From Eubacteriaceae bacterium (GTDB taxonomy: Bacteria; Bacillota; Clostridia; Oscillospirales; Acutalibacteraceae), in NCBI GenBank assembly GCA_021770095.1, contig JAETRQ010000008.1:1-64000 (forward strand): a stretch of DNA of 64,000 nucleotides. Reading direction: 5' to 3'. This document shows positions 1 to 8,215 of this stretch, one piece after another. The notes under the pieces were generated by a model. That model saw only the letters and a program-made list of their open reading frames with translations. It was not told where the DNA came from and did no database searches. The translations under genes were made by a program, and so were the position numbers. Every line of letters starts with the position of its first letter. Position 1 is the first letter of the stretch.

Positions 1-125
1 CCATAAAATCTCCTCTCGTCTTTTAGTAGGCTTGAACATCTACTATTGTACTCGTTTGGAGATTTTTTTGTATAACCTTCAACGCGCACCCGCTTAGCGG
101 GTGGTTCTTTGTTTCGTGCCTTCGG
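1..125 (-). mobile_element. Probable left end of an IS200/IS605-type element
   Basis: Read on the minus strand, a GC-rich stem (CACCCGC, loop TAA, GCGGGTG; 103-87) is followed by a second long hairpin. Then come GAGGAG and an ATG whose A is at position 4, where the gene leaves the window. A tip hairpin, a hairpin covering the ribosome site and then a transposase start is the known layout of IS200-type left ends. The transposase itself is not visible, so the family call is inference. The outer boundary is a guess placed just outside the GC-rich stem. The alternative is an ordinary gene with a structured leader. Confidence 0.4.
5..66 (-). promoter_or_regulatory. Hairpin that can sequester a ribosome binding site
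   Basis: Minus-strand AAAATCTCC (66-58) is perfectly complementary to GGAGATTTT (13-5), which contains part of the Shine-Dalgarno sequence directly before the ATG at 4-2. An inner stem TAGTAG/CTACTA (45-40 with 29-24) lies in the loop. The pairing is seen directly. A role in holding down translation of the leftward gene is inferred, by analogy with IS200 transposase leaders. Confidence 0.5.
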
Positions 126-151
126 CTCTCAACTGTCTAAAGACATTAACA

Positions 152-196
152 GAAAAAGCACAGGTGAGTGTTAAGAACACTTCTACTACCTGTGCT
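152..196 (-). terminator. Terminator of the lysis cassette
   Basis: Minus strand: AGCACAGGT (196-188) pairs with ACCTGTGCT (165-157), with an inner AGTGTT/AACACT stem, followed by a run of five T. It lies 31 bases past the endolysin stop codon, so the cassette ends here. Confidence 0.75.
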
Positions 197-227
197 TATA
201 CTTTTATACATTATATAACAAAAAATA

Positions 228-1082
228 TTATAGTTTTACATACAAATTTCCTTGATAATATCCTGCAATCCAACCTGACGGAATTCTAAGCCAAATATCA
301 TTTCCTACCTTCTTTATCTCATTCACAGTAACAACTGTGCCTTTCTTGAGAACAGCATAATAACCGAGTTTTGCATTGCTTTTTCCGCTTTCGGTCAGTT
401 GACTGCGTTTTTTCTGAGAATAATTTGTGCCGGCGCCTGTTCGTACTTTCAAATCTGTCTGCAAAGTATAATTCCTGCCTACTGTATATGAGACACCTTT
501 TGATTTTACAGAACCTTTCGGCTTTGTGTATGACACCAAAAAGTATGCCGGATTTCTGTCTGCAGTAGCCTTTCCCATTTCGGTTTGGGACACTATGCAG
601 CCGTTAGCCGTTTTTTTGATAATACGCTGCGGTCTTTTATAAGCATCATATTTGCCGTCATACATCTGTGGGTCGAGAATTTCGATGTTCTTTCCGCTCA
701 TTTTGTATGCAACAACAAAATGACCTGCAGTTGAAAATACGTTATAGGAATCACCCTGATTACAAATTGCCAATCCGCCTTTTTTGATATGATTAACAAG
801 TTCACTTTCACTTGTAGTGGTTTTGAATGAAAAAGCAGAATGAGCCTTACACAAAGCGTTGAGCAAAGTGTTTATATTTGTGCCTGAATTGTCCCTTGCA
901 CCATTGTCAACACTGAACTTTGCCATCTGTGAAACCGTGTACAATTCTCCGCCCGCAAGATTATTTACTACGATACAAGCAGCACAAACACCGCAGCCGC
1001 TTGATTTTACAGTTTCAACCTCAGAGGTTGAGGAACGGTCATATTTCACTGATGGATAATCGTTTTGATTATAATAATACAT
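228..1082 (-). CDS. C39-type endolysin with C-terminal SH3 domain
   Basis: A 284-residue predicted cell-wall lytic enzyme of the phage endolysin kind. The N-terminal half looks like a papain-fold C39-type domain: the catalytic cysteine is probably Cys30 in SGCGVCAAC, the histidine His121 in AGHFVVAY, and the acid Asp137 in ILDPQ. Residues from about 200 onward resemble a bacterial SH3 wall-binding domain (YTLQTDLKVRTGAGTNYS, ending in WIAGYYQGNLYVKL). There is no signal peptide, which fits export through the holin encoded just upstream. The start overlaps the holin stop as TAATG, so translation is coupled. Whether it cleaves a peptide or an amide bond cannot be told from sequence alone. Confidence 0.8.
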   Translation of the reverse strand: MYYYNQNDYPSVKYDRSSTSEVETVKSSGCGVCAACIVVNNLAGGELYTVSQMAKFSVDNGARDNSGTNINTLLNALCKAHSAFSFKTTTSESELVNHIKKGGLAICNQGDSYNVFSTAGHFVVAYKMSGKNIEILDPQMYDGKYDAYKRPQRIIKKTANGCIVSQTEMGKATADRNPAYFLVSYTKPKGSVKSKGVSYTVGRNYTLQTDLKVRTGAGTNYSQKKRSQLTESGKSNAKLGYYAVLKKGTVVTVNEIKKVGNDIWLRIPSGWIAGYYQGNLYVKL

Positions 1083-1321
1083 TATTTTCCACCCTTTAAT
1101 TCTTTCAAATATTGGTCGGCCTGTTTCGCTTCTTTTGTAAATGAATTATTATGCCACCAAGACGAAACAGCACCATAAAGCAAAAATCCTACTGAAACAA
1201 CTTGTGATACCAACTCATTGTCAATAGGAATAATTTTAATACCGAATTTTTCAAGACAAATATTAACCAATGATAATACTAAAATAATAGTCCTGATTAC
1301 CGTGCTTTTATCGCATTTCAT
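1082..1321 (-). CDS. Phage-type holin
   Basis: A 79-residue membrane protein with two hydrophobic segments (about residues 6-27 and 38-54) and a charged C-terminus (FTKEAKQADQYLKELKGGK), the usual layout of small SPP1-type phage holins. It would form the membrane lesion that lets the endolysin reach the wall. I place the start at the ATG at 1321 because AAAGGGG lies 9 bases upstream. A longer version starting at 1348 has no such site. It overlaps the XhlA-like gene by 14 bases and the endolysin by one base. The assignment rests on size, topology and context. Confidence 0.75.
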   Translation of the reverse strand: MKCDKSTVIRTIILVLSLVNICLEKFGIKIIPIDNELVSQVVSVGFLLYGAVSSWWHNNSFTKEAKQADQYLKELKGGK

Positions 1322-1541
1322 TGCTGCATCCCCTTTCAATATCTTCAATCCTGTGGTTAAGCTCTTTTATTTTTTCTTCAACAACAGGTATCCGCTCTGC
1401 GAAAGAATTGTGTTTATCAACCTTCTCTTCCAACTTCTCAATCCTGTAATTCGTCAACTTTGAACTTGTAACAATACCGCAAAAAGAGCCGAGTAAAGTT
1501 CCTGCCATAGATACAAGTGCAACAATTATTTCCTTATCCAT
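1308..1541 (-). CDS. XhlA-like lysis-associated membrane protein
   Basis: A 77-residue protein with one N-terminal membrane segment (about residues 5-27, rich in A, G, S and V) followed by a charged, coiled-coil-like tail (YRIEKLEEKVDKHNSFAER and EEKIKELNHRIEDIERG). Small proteins of this kind (XhlA/UviB type) sit directly before the holin in many Firmicute phage and bacteriocin lysis modules. An AAGGAGA site sits 6 bases before the ATG. It is the first gene of the cassette. The function is inferred from context and shape; no catalytic motif is present. Confidence 0.65.
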   Translation of the reverse strand: MDKEIIVALVSMAGTLLGSFCGIVTSSKLTNYRIEKLEEKVDKHNSFAERIPVVEEKIKELNHRIEDIERGCSNEMR

Positions 1542-1589
1542 AAATATCTCCTTTCATATAATTGCAGACTGAGACTCCTGCGTTATTAC

Positions 1590-1618
1590 ATATTATGAAT
1601 AAGACAAACTGTTTGCAA
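1590..1618 (-). promoter_or_regulatory. Promoter of the lysis cassette
   Basis: Minus-strand TTGCAA (1618-1613), a 17-base spacer and TAATAT (1595-1590), about 50 bases before the XhlA-like start. The cassette therefore seems to have its own constitutive-looking promoter rather than depending on a phage late operon. Confidence 0.5.
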
Positions 1619-1707
1619 TTAACCGTCCATTAAAATGAACTGTAAATATAGCCTATATGTTCTATTCATTCTATATTCAAACAGACAGGCAAAAGCAAAG
1701 AAATTAT

Positions 1708-1741
1708 TGCATATTTATTCATTTCAATGCATAAATATAAT
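1708..1741 (+). promoter_or_regulatory. Tandem ARG-box-like sites
   Basis: TGCATATTTATTCA (1708-1721) differs by one base from the ArgR half-site pair TGAAT-WWWW-ATTCA. A weaker copy, TGCATAAATATAAT, begins exactly 20 bases later at 1728. The spacing and the position 37 bases or less upstream of the argC promoter fit ArgR/AhrC control, but both sites are imperfect and no argR gene is in the window. Confidence 0.35.
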
Positions 1742-1757
1742 ATTTCGTTAAAATCTA

Positions 1758-1785
1758 TTGACAACAGAAATATAATGTATATAAT
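1758..1785 (+). promoter_or_regulatory. Promoter of the arginine operon
   Basis: TTGACA (1758-1763), a 16-base spacer and TATAAT (1780-1785) match sigma-A consensus, with transcription expected near 1792 and a short leader to argC. No other strong promoter is seen until the operon terminator at 12255. Confidence 0.75.
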
Positions 1786-1822
1786 AATTAAGATATTAAA
1801 ATAATCGGAGAATTGTATAAAA

Positions 1823-2764
1823 ATGAAAAAAATATTCATTGACGGAAAAGACGGTACAACCGGACTTAAAATTTATAAAAGATTTGAAAACAGGGATGAT
1901 ATTGAACTCCTCTTAATTGACCCTGAAAAAAGAAAAGATATTGAAGAACGAGCAAAAATGATTAATGCAAGTGATATTACATTTCTATGCCTGCCTGACA
2001 CAGCGTCAATCGAGGCTGTATCACTTGTTGAAAATACGAACACTAAAATTATTGACACTTCAACCGCACACCGAACGCTGCCTGAATGGGCTTACGGCTT
2101 TGCTGAACTGAGTGAAAATCATAGAGAAAAAATAAAAACAAATAACCGTATTGCCGTACCGGGATGTTATGCAAGCGGATTTAATTCAATCGTATATCCA
2201 CTGATAAAAAGCGGTTTTATCAGCCCTGATTACAACATTGTCTGCTTTGCTATGAGCGGCTACACAGGTGCCGGCAAAAAAGGAATTGCGCAGTATGAAG
2301 ATAAGAACAGAGATACTGAACTTGATTCACCAAGAATTTATGCACTTTCGCAGAAACACAAACATCTCAGAGAGATGAAGGCAATCAGCGGTCTGAACAA
2401 AGTGCCAATTTTCTCCCCTGTTATTTGTGATTATCCGCAGGGAATGGTTGTGACTGTTCCGCTTTATACGAGTGCCATGAACAAAAAATACAACAAAGAA
2501 GATATTTATCAGATGTTCAGTGAACACTATGCCGGCTCGGATATTGTTAAAGTCCGACCTATTGGCTACACGGAGAATATGATTGGCACAAACAACTTTG
2601 CCAATCGTGATGATATGGAAATTGAAATCAATGGTAATGAAGAAAGAATCGTTATCACTTCCCGCTTTGATAATCTTGGCAAAGGAGCATCAGGTGCAGC
2701 AATACAATGCATGAATATCGCAATGGGAATTGATGAAAAAACAGGACTGAATATAGGAGAATAG
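1823..2764 (+). CDS. argC: N-acetyl-gamma-glutamyl-phosphate reductase
   Basis: A 313-residue enzyme that reduces N-acetylglutamyl phosphate to the semialdehyde with NADPH, the third step of arginine synthesis in the cytoplasm. The N-terminal nucleotide-binding segment reads KKIFIDGKDGTTGLKIY. The catalytic cysteine is Cys115 in VPGCYASG. The length (about 310) and the DGxxGTTG-type N-terminus fit the shorter ArgC type. It is the first gene of the argCJBDF-carAB operon, with CGGAGAAT upstream of the ATG. The stop codon lies inside a perfect 8-bp hairpin. Confidence 0.93.
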   Translation: MKKIFIDGKDGTTGLKIYKRFENRDDIELLLIDPEKRKDIEERAKMINASDITFLCLPDTASIEAVSLVENTNTKIIDTSTAHRTLPEWAYGFAELSENHREKIKTNNRIAVPGCYASGFNSIVYPLIKSGFISPDYNIVCFAMSGYTGAGKKGIAQYEDKNRDTELDSPRIYALSQKHKHLREMKAISGLNKVPIFSPVICDYPQGMVVTVPLYTSAMNKKYNKEDIYQMFSEHYAGSDIVKVRPIGYTENMIGTNNFANRDDMEIEINGNEERIVITSRFDNLGKGASGAAIQCMNIAMGIDEKTGLNIGE

Positions 2765-2780
2765 TGTGAAAATCACACTA
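2762..2780 (+). promoter_or_regulatory. Perfect hairpin at the argC stop codon
   Basis: TAGTGTGA (2762-2769), loop AAA, TCACACTA (2773-2780). The stem begins at the argC stop codon. No U-run follows, so it is more likely an RNA processing or stability structure than a terminator. Confidence 0.5.
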
Positions 2781-2833
2781 TTCCGATTATATTGCCCTCA
2801 AAATTTACCTGCGGCATAATTTTGAGATGGCTG

Positions 2834-2919
2834 TAATCACCATTGACGCCTTGTCAGGCTACAGCGAGGTGTTGATGATTTTTAAAGAAAATTTGTAGCC
2901 TGAAAGACTATGGTGATTA
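2834..2919 (+). promoter_or_regulatory. Long hairpin sequestering the argJ ribosome site
   Basis: TAATCACCAT (2834-2843) is perfectly complementary to ATGGTGATTA (2910-2919). Inside it, TCAGGCTACA (2854-2863) is perfectly complementary to TGTAGCCTGA (2894-2903). The outer 3' strand contains GGTGA (2912-2916), the only plausible Shine-Dalgarno site for the argJ ATG at 2922. The folded form would block argJ translation. A regulatory role is inferred; a palindromic insertion element is the alternative. Confidence 0.5.
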
Positions 2920-2921
2920 AT

Positions 2922-4169
2922 ATGAAATTTATTGAAGGCGGCATATGTGCTGCAAAAGGCTTTAAAGCAAGCGGAACCTACTGCGGAATAAAAAAGCCGA
3001 ATATTGATAATTACGATGAAAATATAAAACACAAAAATGACATCTGCCTGTTCGCGTGCGATACAATATGCAATGCAGCAGCAGTATATACACAAAACAA
3101 AGTAAAAGGTGCCCCGATTCTGGTTACAAAAGCAAACCTTGAAAAAAGCGGCAACAAAGCTATTGCAGTAATTGCAAATTCAAAAAACGCAAACACCTGC
3201 AATGCTGACGGTGTTGACAAGGCAAACGAAATGTGTGCACTCGTTGCCAAAGAAATGGGAATACCGCAGGAACAGGTTATTGTTGCCAGTACAGGTGTAA
3301 TCGGACAAATCCTGCCGATTGAACCAATAAGAAATGCTGTACCGACACTCGTCAAAGATCTGGACTACGGCAAAAACCTTGAAGCAGCAACCGCAATAAT
3401 GACAACAGATACTGTAAAAAAAGAGTATGCAGTTGAATTTGAGATTGACGGAAAAATCTGTCACCTCGGCGGAATGGCAAAAGGCTCAGGAATGATTCAT
3501 CCGAACATGGCGACAACACTCAATTTCATCACAACTGACTGTGCAATCAGCAGTGAATATCTGCAAAATGCACTGAATGATATTGTCAAAGTAACTTACA
3601 ATTGTTTATCCATTGATGGGGATACATCAACAAACGATATGGTTTCCATCATGGCGTCAGGACTTGCCGGCAATGATGAAATCAACAGTGAAAATGAATA
3701 CTACACCATTTTTAAAGATGCTTTATACGAAGTTATGGCAAACCTGACAAGAATGCTGGCAAAAGACGGTGAGGGTGCAAGTAAATTGCTTGAATGCATA
3801 TGTAAGGGTGCTAAGGATAAAGACACGGCAATCATTGTAGCAAAAAGTGTTATCTGTTCTTCCCTCTTCAAGGCAGCAATGTTTGGTGAAGACGCCAACT
3901 GGGGCAGAGTTCTTTGTGCCATCGGATATGCTGATGCCGAATTTGATATAGATAAAGTGGATGTAGATCTCAGATCGGATAACGGAACCATCACGGTTTG
4001 CAAAGACGGTGCAGGAGTTGCGTTCAGTGAAGACAAAGCAGCGGATATTCTCTCCTGTGATGAAATATATATTGATATTAACTTAAATCAGGGAGAAGAA
4101 TCAGCAACTGCATGGGGATGCGATTTGACATATGATTATGTAAAAATCAACGGTGATTACCGCACCTGA
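2922..4169 (+). CDS. argJ: Bifunctional ornithine acetyltransferase / N-acetylglutamate synthase
   Basis: A 415-residue enzyme that moves the acetyl group from N-acetylornithine to glutamate and so runs the cyclic arginine pathway. As an Ntn-fold protein it cleaves itself: the site is Ala197-Thr198 in IHPNMATTLNF, with Thr198 as the nucleophile. The STGVIG motif lies at about residue 123. I chose the ATG at 2922, not the in-frame ATG at 2910, because the protein then begins MKFIEGG as relatives do, and GGTGA is correctly spaced. No separate argA or argE is present between the operon genes, which fits recycling by ArgJ. Confidence 0.93.
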   Translation: MKFIEGGICAAKGFKASGTYCGIKKPNIDNYDENIKHKNDICLFACDTICNAAAVYTQNKVKGAPILVTKANLEKSGNKAIAVIANSKNANTCNADGVDKANEMCALVAKEMGIPQEQVIVASTGVIGQILPIEPIRNAVPTLVKDLDYGKNLEAATAIMTTDTVKKEYAVEFEIDGKICHLGGMAKGSGMIHPNMATTLNFITTDCAISSEYLQNALNDIVKVTYNCLSIDGDTSTNDMVSIMASGLAGNDEINSENEYYTIFKDALYEVMANLTRMLAKDGEGASKLLECICKGAKDKDTAIIVAKSVICSSLFKAAMFGEDANWGRVLCAIGYADAEFDIDKVDVDLRSDNGTITVCKDGAGVAFSEDKAADILSCDEIYIDINLNQGEESATAWGCDLTYDYVKINGDYRT

Positions 4170-4203
4170 TTATAGAAAGACAACAATCTGAATGGAGATA
4201 ATT

Positions 4204-5061
4204 ATGGATATTAATAATGCACAAAAGGCAGAGATACTTGCCCACGCACTGCCGCATATACAAAGATACAGAAAGAAAATTATTGTTGTGAAATACGGCG
4301 GTAATGCAATGATTAACGAGGAACTGAAGGAAGCGGTTATGCGTGACCTGGTTCTGCTTACAACAATCGGAATTAAAGTTGTACTTATTCACGGCGGAGG
4401 ACCTGCAATCAACAGTACACTGAGCAAAATGAATATTGAAAGCAAATTTGTTGACGGACTCAGAGTAACTAACAAAGAAACAGTTGACGTTGTGCAGATG
4501 GTGCTTGCCGGTAAAGTAAACAAAGACTTGGTGTGCCAAATCGGAAATTTGGGCGGACATGCAATCGGACTTTCAGGCATGGACGGGAACATGCTTAAAT
4601 GCAAAGCACTTGATAACACTCACGGCTTTGTCGGAGAAATAACAGATATTAATATGGATGCGGTATTAGAAATACTGAATAACAACTGGATTCCTGTTAT
4701 TTCAACACTTGGCTATGATGAAGACGGTAATTGTTATAATATCAATGCCGACACGGCTGCGGCGGCAATTGCAGGTGCATTAAAGGCAGAAGCACTTGTA
4801 TCCATGACAGATATTGTAGGTCTGCTTCGTGATAAGGATGACGATTCAACACTTATTCACAGAGTTTACATCAGCGATACACCTGCACTTATTGCCGAGG
4901 GAATCATCAGCGGAGGTATGATTCCGAAAATCGACTCAATGACACAGGCACTCAGGGAAGGTGTCAACAAAGCATTCATCATTGACGGCAGAGTTCCGCA
5001 CTCAATACTTATGGAACTGCTGACTGATGAAGGTATGGGAACTATGTTCAGAAGCAGATAA
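4204..5061 (+). CDS. argB: Acetylglutamate kinase
   Basis: A 285-residue amino acid kinase that phosphorylates N-acetylglutamate with ATP, the second step of arginine synthesis and often the point of feedback inhibition. Visible motifs are VVKYGGNAM near the N-terminus and LIHGGGPAI (about residue 62), both in the phosphate-binding region, and a C-terminal ISGGMIPKIDS segment. The start at 4204 is preferred over 4192 because GGAGAT at 4195 is its ribosome site. It lies 34 bases after argJ and 12 bases before argD. Confidence 0.93.
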   Translation: MDINNAQKAEILAHALPHIQRYRKKIIVVKYGGNAMINEELKEAVMRDLVLLTTIGIKVVLIHGGGPAINSTLSKMNIESKFVDGLRVTNKETVDVVQMVLAGKVNKDLVCQIGNLGGHAIGLSGMDGNMLKCKALDNTHGFVGEITDINMDAVLEILNNNWIPVISTLGYDEDGNCYNINADTAAAAIAGALKAEALVSMTDIVGLLRDKDDDSTLIHRVYISDTPALIAEGIISGGMIPKIDSMTQALREGVNKAFIIDGRVPHSILMELLTDEGMGTMFRSR

Positions 5062-5073
5062 CAGGAGAGAAAA

Positions 5074-6234
5074 ATGAATATAAAAGAACTTGACAATGAA
5101 TATATCGCTCACTCATACGGCAGATTCGATGTTACGCTGGTGAGCGGAAAAGGGTCTACCCTTTATGATGAAAATAACAAAAAGTACATAGACTTTGGCT
5201 CGGGAATCGGTGTCACTGCATTCGGTATTGCCGATGATGAATGGAAAAACGCTGTAACAGAGCAGCTTGACAAATTACAGCATACCAGCAATCTTTATTA
5301 TACCGAGCCATGCGCAAAACTCGCAAAACTGCTTTGTGAAAAATCAGGTATGAAAAAAGTATTTTTTGCAAACAGCGGAGCCGAAGCAAATGAAGGTGCA
5401 ATCAAATTTGCAAGGAAATACTCTTTTGATAAATACGGTGAAAACAGAAATACAATTATCACTCTTAAAAATTCATTCCACGGCAGAACAATAACAACAC
5501 TTGCTGCAACAGGTCAAGATGCATTTCATCATACTTTTGCACCATTCACAGAAGGTTTCAAATACTGCACTGCAAATGATATTGATGAGCTGAATAAAAT
5601 GGCAACAGAAGATGTTTGTGCAATCCTATTTGAATGCGTACAGGGTGAAGGCGGCGTAAATAACCTTGACTATGAATTTGTAAAAGAAATTGAAAAGATT
5701 GCAAAAGAAAAAGATATTCTTATGGTTGTTGATGAAGTACAGACCGGCAACGGCAGAACAGGAAGATATTTTGCTTATCAGAATTTTGACATTGAACCCG
5801 ATATTGTTTCAACTGCAAAAGGAATGGCAGGCGGACTTCCGATGGGTGCAGTCCTCTTTGGCGAAAAGACAAAAGATGTTGTCACAGCCGGATCACACGG
5901 CTCAACATTCGGAGGCAACCCGATATGTGCAGCAGGGGCATGCTCAATTGTATCAAGAATTAACGATAAATTCCTTGCTGATGTCAGAAAAAAGAGCGAA
6001 TATATCAAAGAATTTCTGAATAACACAAAAGGTGTAAAATCCATAACCGGTATGGGATTAATGCTTGGCATTGAGACTGAAAAGGATGCAAAAGAAGTTG
6101 CAAATGCATGTTTGGACAACGGTTTGTTGGTTCTTACTGCAAAGACTAAAATACGACTTCTCCCTGCTCTGAATATAAGCCAAAAAGAACTTGACGAAGG
6201 ACTTAATATATTAAAGGAGATAATTGAAAGATGA
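5074..6234 (+). CDS. argD: Acetylornithine aminotransferase
   Basis: A 386-residue PLP-dependent class III aminotransferase that converts N-acetylglutamate semialdehyde to N-acetylornithine with glutamate as donor. The PLP lysine is in VSTAKGMAGGLPMG; VVDEVQTGNGRTG carries the aspartate that contacts the pyridine nitrogen; GSHGSTFGGNP is the family phosphate-side motif. AGGAGAG precedes the ATG. The end overlaps argF as ATGA, so the two are translationally coupled. Confidence 0.92.
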   Translation: MNIKELDNEYIAHSYGRFDVTLVSGKGSTLYDENNKKYIDFGSGIGVTAFGIADDEWKNAVTEQLDKLQHTSNLYYTEPCAKLAKLLCEKSGMKKVFFANSGAEANEGAIKFARKYSFDKYGENRNTIITLKNSFHGRTITTLAATGQDAFHHTFAPFTEGFKYCTANDIDELNKMATEDVCAILFECVQGEGGVNNLDYEFVKEIEKIAKEKDILMVVDEVQTGNGRTGRYFAYQNFDIEPDIVSTAKGMAGGLPMGAVLFGEKTKDVVTAGSHGSTFGGNPICAAGACSIVSRINDKFLADVRKKSEYIKEFLNNTKGVKSITGMGLMLGIETEKDAKEVANACLDNGLLVLTAKTKIRLLPALNISQKELDEGLNILKEIIER

Positions 6235-7133
6235 AACATTTATTAAAATTACAGGACTTAAGCCAGCATGACATTTTGGACATTCTCAATCTTGCTGACC
6301 AACTGAAGTATGAAACAAAGCACAACATTGAACACCATCACCTTAAGGGAAAAACGCTTGGTATGATTTTCCAGAAAAGTTCAACAAGAACAAGGGTAAG
6401 TTTTGAAACCGGTATGTACCAGCTCGGCGGTCAGGCACTCTTTCTCTCCAACAGAGATTTACAGATTGGCAGAGGCGAACCTGTACAGGATACAGCAAGG
6501 GTTCTGTCACGCTATCTTGATGGTATTATGATAAGAACTTTTGAACAAAAAGAAGTTGAAGATTTGGCTGAATACGGTTCAATTCCGATTATTAACGGAC
6601 TTACGGATTACTGTCATCCGTGTCAGGTTCTGGCAGACCTAATGACAATCCGTGAACACAAGATGAGTTTTGACGGACTTAAATTCTGTTTTATCGGTGA
6701 CGGAAACAATATGGCAAACAGCCTTATCGTTGGTGCAATAAAAATGGGTATGAGTTGTGCAGTTGCCTGCCCGAAAGGATACGAACCTGATCCAGAAATT
6801 ATGAAGTGGGCAGAAGAAAACGGCGAATTCATGTGCAGTGATGATATTATTGCCTGTGCAAAGGATGCTGATATTGTATACACAGATGTATGGGCATCAA
6901 TGGGACAGGAAGAAGAAAAGGCTGAAAGAGAAAAAATCTTTAAAAACTTCCAGATTAATGACGAAGTTATGGCTGCTGCACACGATGATGCAATGGTTCT
7001 TCACTGTCTGCCTGCACACAGAGAAGAAGAAATCACCGCAAAAGTTTTTGAAAATCATGCAGACGAAATTTTTGACGAAGCAGAAAACAGACTGCATGCA
7101 CAAAAAGCAGTCCTTGTTAAATTGTTAGGATAA
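6231..7133 (+). CDS. argF: Ornithine carbamoyltransferase
   Basis: A 300-residue enzyme that joins carbamoyl phosphate and ornithine to make citrulline. STRTR at 51-55 binds carbamoyl phosphate, HPCQVLADL (about 126) belongs to the same site, and HCLPAHR near residue 256 is the ornithine-binding loop with its cysteine. The four-base overlap with argD and the position before carA and carB put carbamoyl phosphate supply and use in one transcript. Confidence 0.94.
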   Translation: MKHLLKLQDLSQHDILDILNLADQLKYETKHNIEHHHLKGKTLGMIFQKSSTRTRVSFETGMYQLGGQALFLSNRDLQIGRGEPVQDTARVLSRYLDGIMIRTFEQKEVEDLAEYGSIPIINGLTDYCHPCQVLADLMTIREHKMSFDGLKFCFIGDGNNMANSLIVGAIKMGMSCAVACPKGYEPDPEIMKWAEENGEFMCSDDIIACAKDADIVYTDVWASMGQEEEKAEREKIFKNFQINDEVMAAAHDDAMVLHCLPAHREEEITAKVFENHADEIFDEAENRLHAQKAVLVKLLG

Positions 7134-7138
7134 ATGAT

Positions 7139-8215
7139 ATGACTGATAATAAAGTTTACATCTGTCTTTCAAACGGAGATGTATTTGAAGGAAAAAGTTT
7201 TGGCGCCAAAGGTAACATCAGCGGTGAACTTGTTTTCACAACAGGTATGGGCGGATATATTGAAACACTGACCGACCCGAGTTATTATGGTCAGATTGTT
7301 ATGCAGACTTTCCCCCTCATCGGCAACTATGGTTTTATTGACGAGGATATGGAATGCGAAAAATCTGCTGTATCTGCATATATAGTCCGTGAATACTGTG
7401 ATGCACCGTCCAATTTCAGATGCGGCAAAACACTTGAAGATTACCTGAAAGAAAATAATATAGTAGGCATTTATGATGTGGATACAAGAGAAATCACTAA
7501 AATCATCAGAGAACACGGTGTTATGAATGCCTTTATCACTGACAATCCAAACAAAGTTGATTATGAAAAATTAAAGACTTATCAAATAACGGATGCAGTA
7601 AAATCCGTATCCTGCAGCAAACCTTATATGCGTGCGTCTGATGAACACAAGTACAACGTTGTATTGATTGACTACGGTACAAAGAAAAATATAATAAGAG
7701 AACTCAATAAAAGAGGCTGCAATGTTGCAGTTGTACCGTACAATACAAAGGCAGAAGATATTTTGTCTTTAAATCCTGACGGAATTATGCTCTCTAACGG
7801 ACCCGGTGACCCGGAGGAAAATACAGATGCCATTGAAGAATTGAAAAAACTGGTTGGCAAAAAACCGATTTTTGCAATCTGTCTCGGTCATCAGTTGCTT
7901 GCACTGTCACAAGGTGCAAAAACAAGTAAACTGAAATACGGACACCGCGGCGTTAACCAGCCTGTCAAAAACATAGAGACAGGCAGAACCTTCATATCTT
8001 CACAAAACCATGGCTATGCAGTTGATAATGATTCTGTTGAAAAAATCGGAGCAAAAATCAGTTATATCAATGCAAATGATTCCACTTGTGAAGGTGTGGA
8101 TTATACGGACAAAAAAGCATTTTCCGTTCAATTCCATCCTGAAGCATGTTCGGGTCCGCACGACACAAGATTCATATTTGATAAATTTATTAAAATGATG
8201 GAGGATGAAAAATAA
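7139..8215 (+). CDS. carA: Carbamoyl-phosphate synthase small subunit
   Basis: A 358-residue glutaminase subunit that passes ammonia to the large subunit. The N-terminal CarA domain (GDVFEGKSFGAKG, LVFTTGMGGY) is followed by a class I glutamine amidotransferase domain from about residue 170, with the nucleophile cysteine in AICLGHQLLAL and the His-Glu pair in QFHPEACSGPHDT. Its stop overlaps the carB start as TAATG. Because it lies in the arginine operon, it probably serves arginine synthesis, though the product could also feed pyrimidines. Confidence 0.94.
   Translation: MTDNKVYICLSNGDVFEGKSFGAKGNISGELVFTTGMGGYIETLTDPSYYGQIVMQTFPLIGNYGFIDEDMECEKSAVSAYIVREYCDAPSNFRCGKTLEDYLKENNIVGIYDVDTREITKIIREHGVMNAFITDNPNKVDYEKLKTYQITDAVKSVSCSKPYMRASDEHKYNVVLIDYGTKKNIIRELNKRGCNVAVVPYNTKAEDILSLNPDGIMLSNGPGDPEENTDAIEELKKLVGKKPIFAICLGHQLLALSQGAKTSKLKYGHRGVNQPVKNIETGRTFISSQNHGYAVDNDSVEKIGAKISYINANDSTCEGVDYTDKKAFSVQFHPEACSGPHDTRFIFDKFIKMMEDEK

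Noticed and set aside
1-110. Possible CRISPR repeat or leader from the palindromic CACCCGC/GCGGGTG
   Set aside because: The palindrome occurs once here, with no regular repeat spacing and no cas gene in the window.
2762-2780. Terminator within the arginine operon
   Set aside because: The hairpin has no U-run, and the genes on both sides belong to one pathway and read on.
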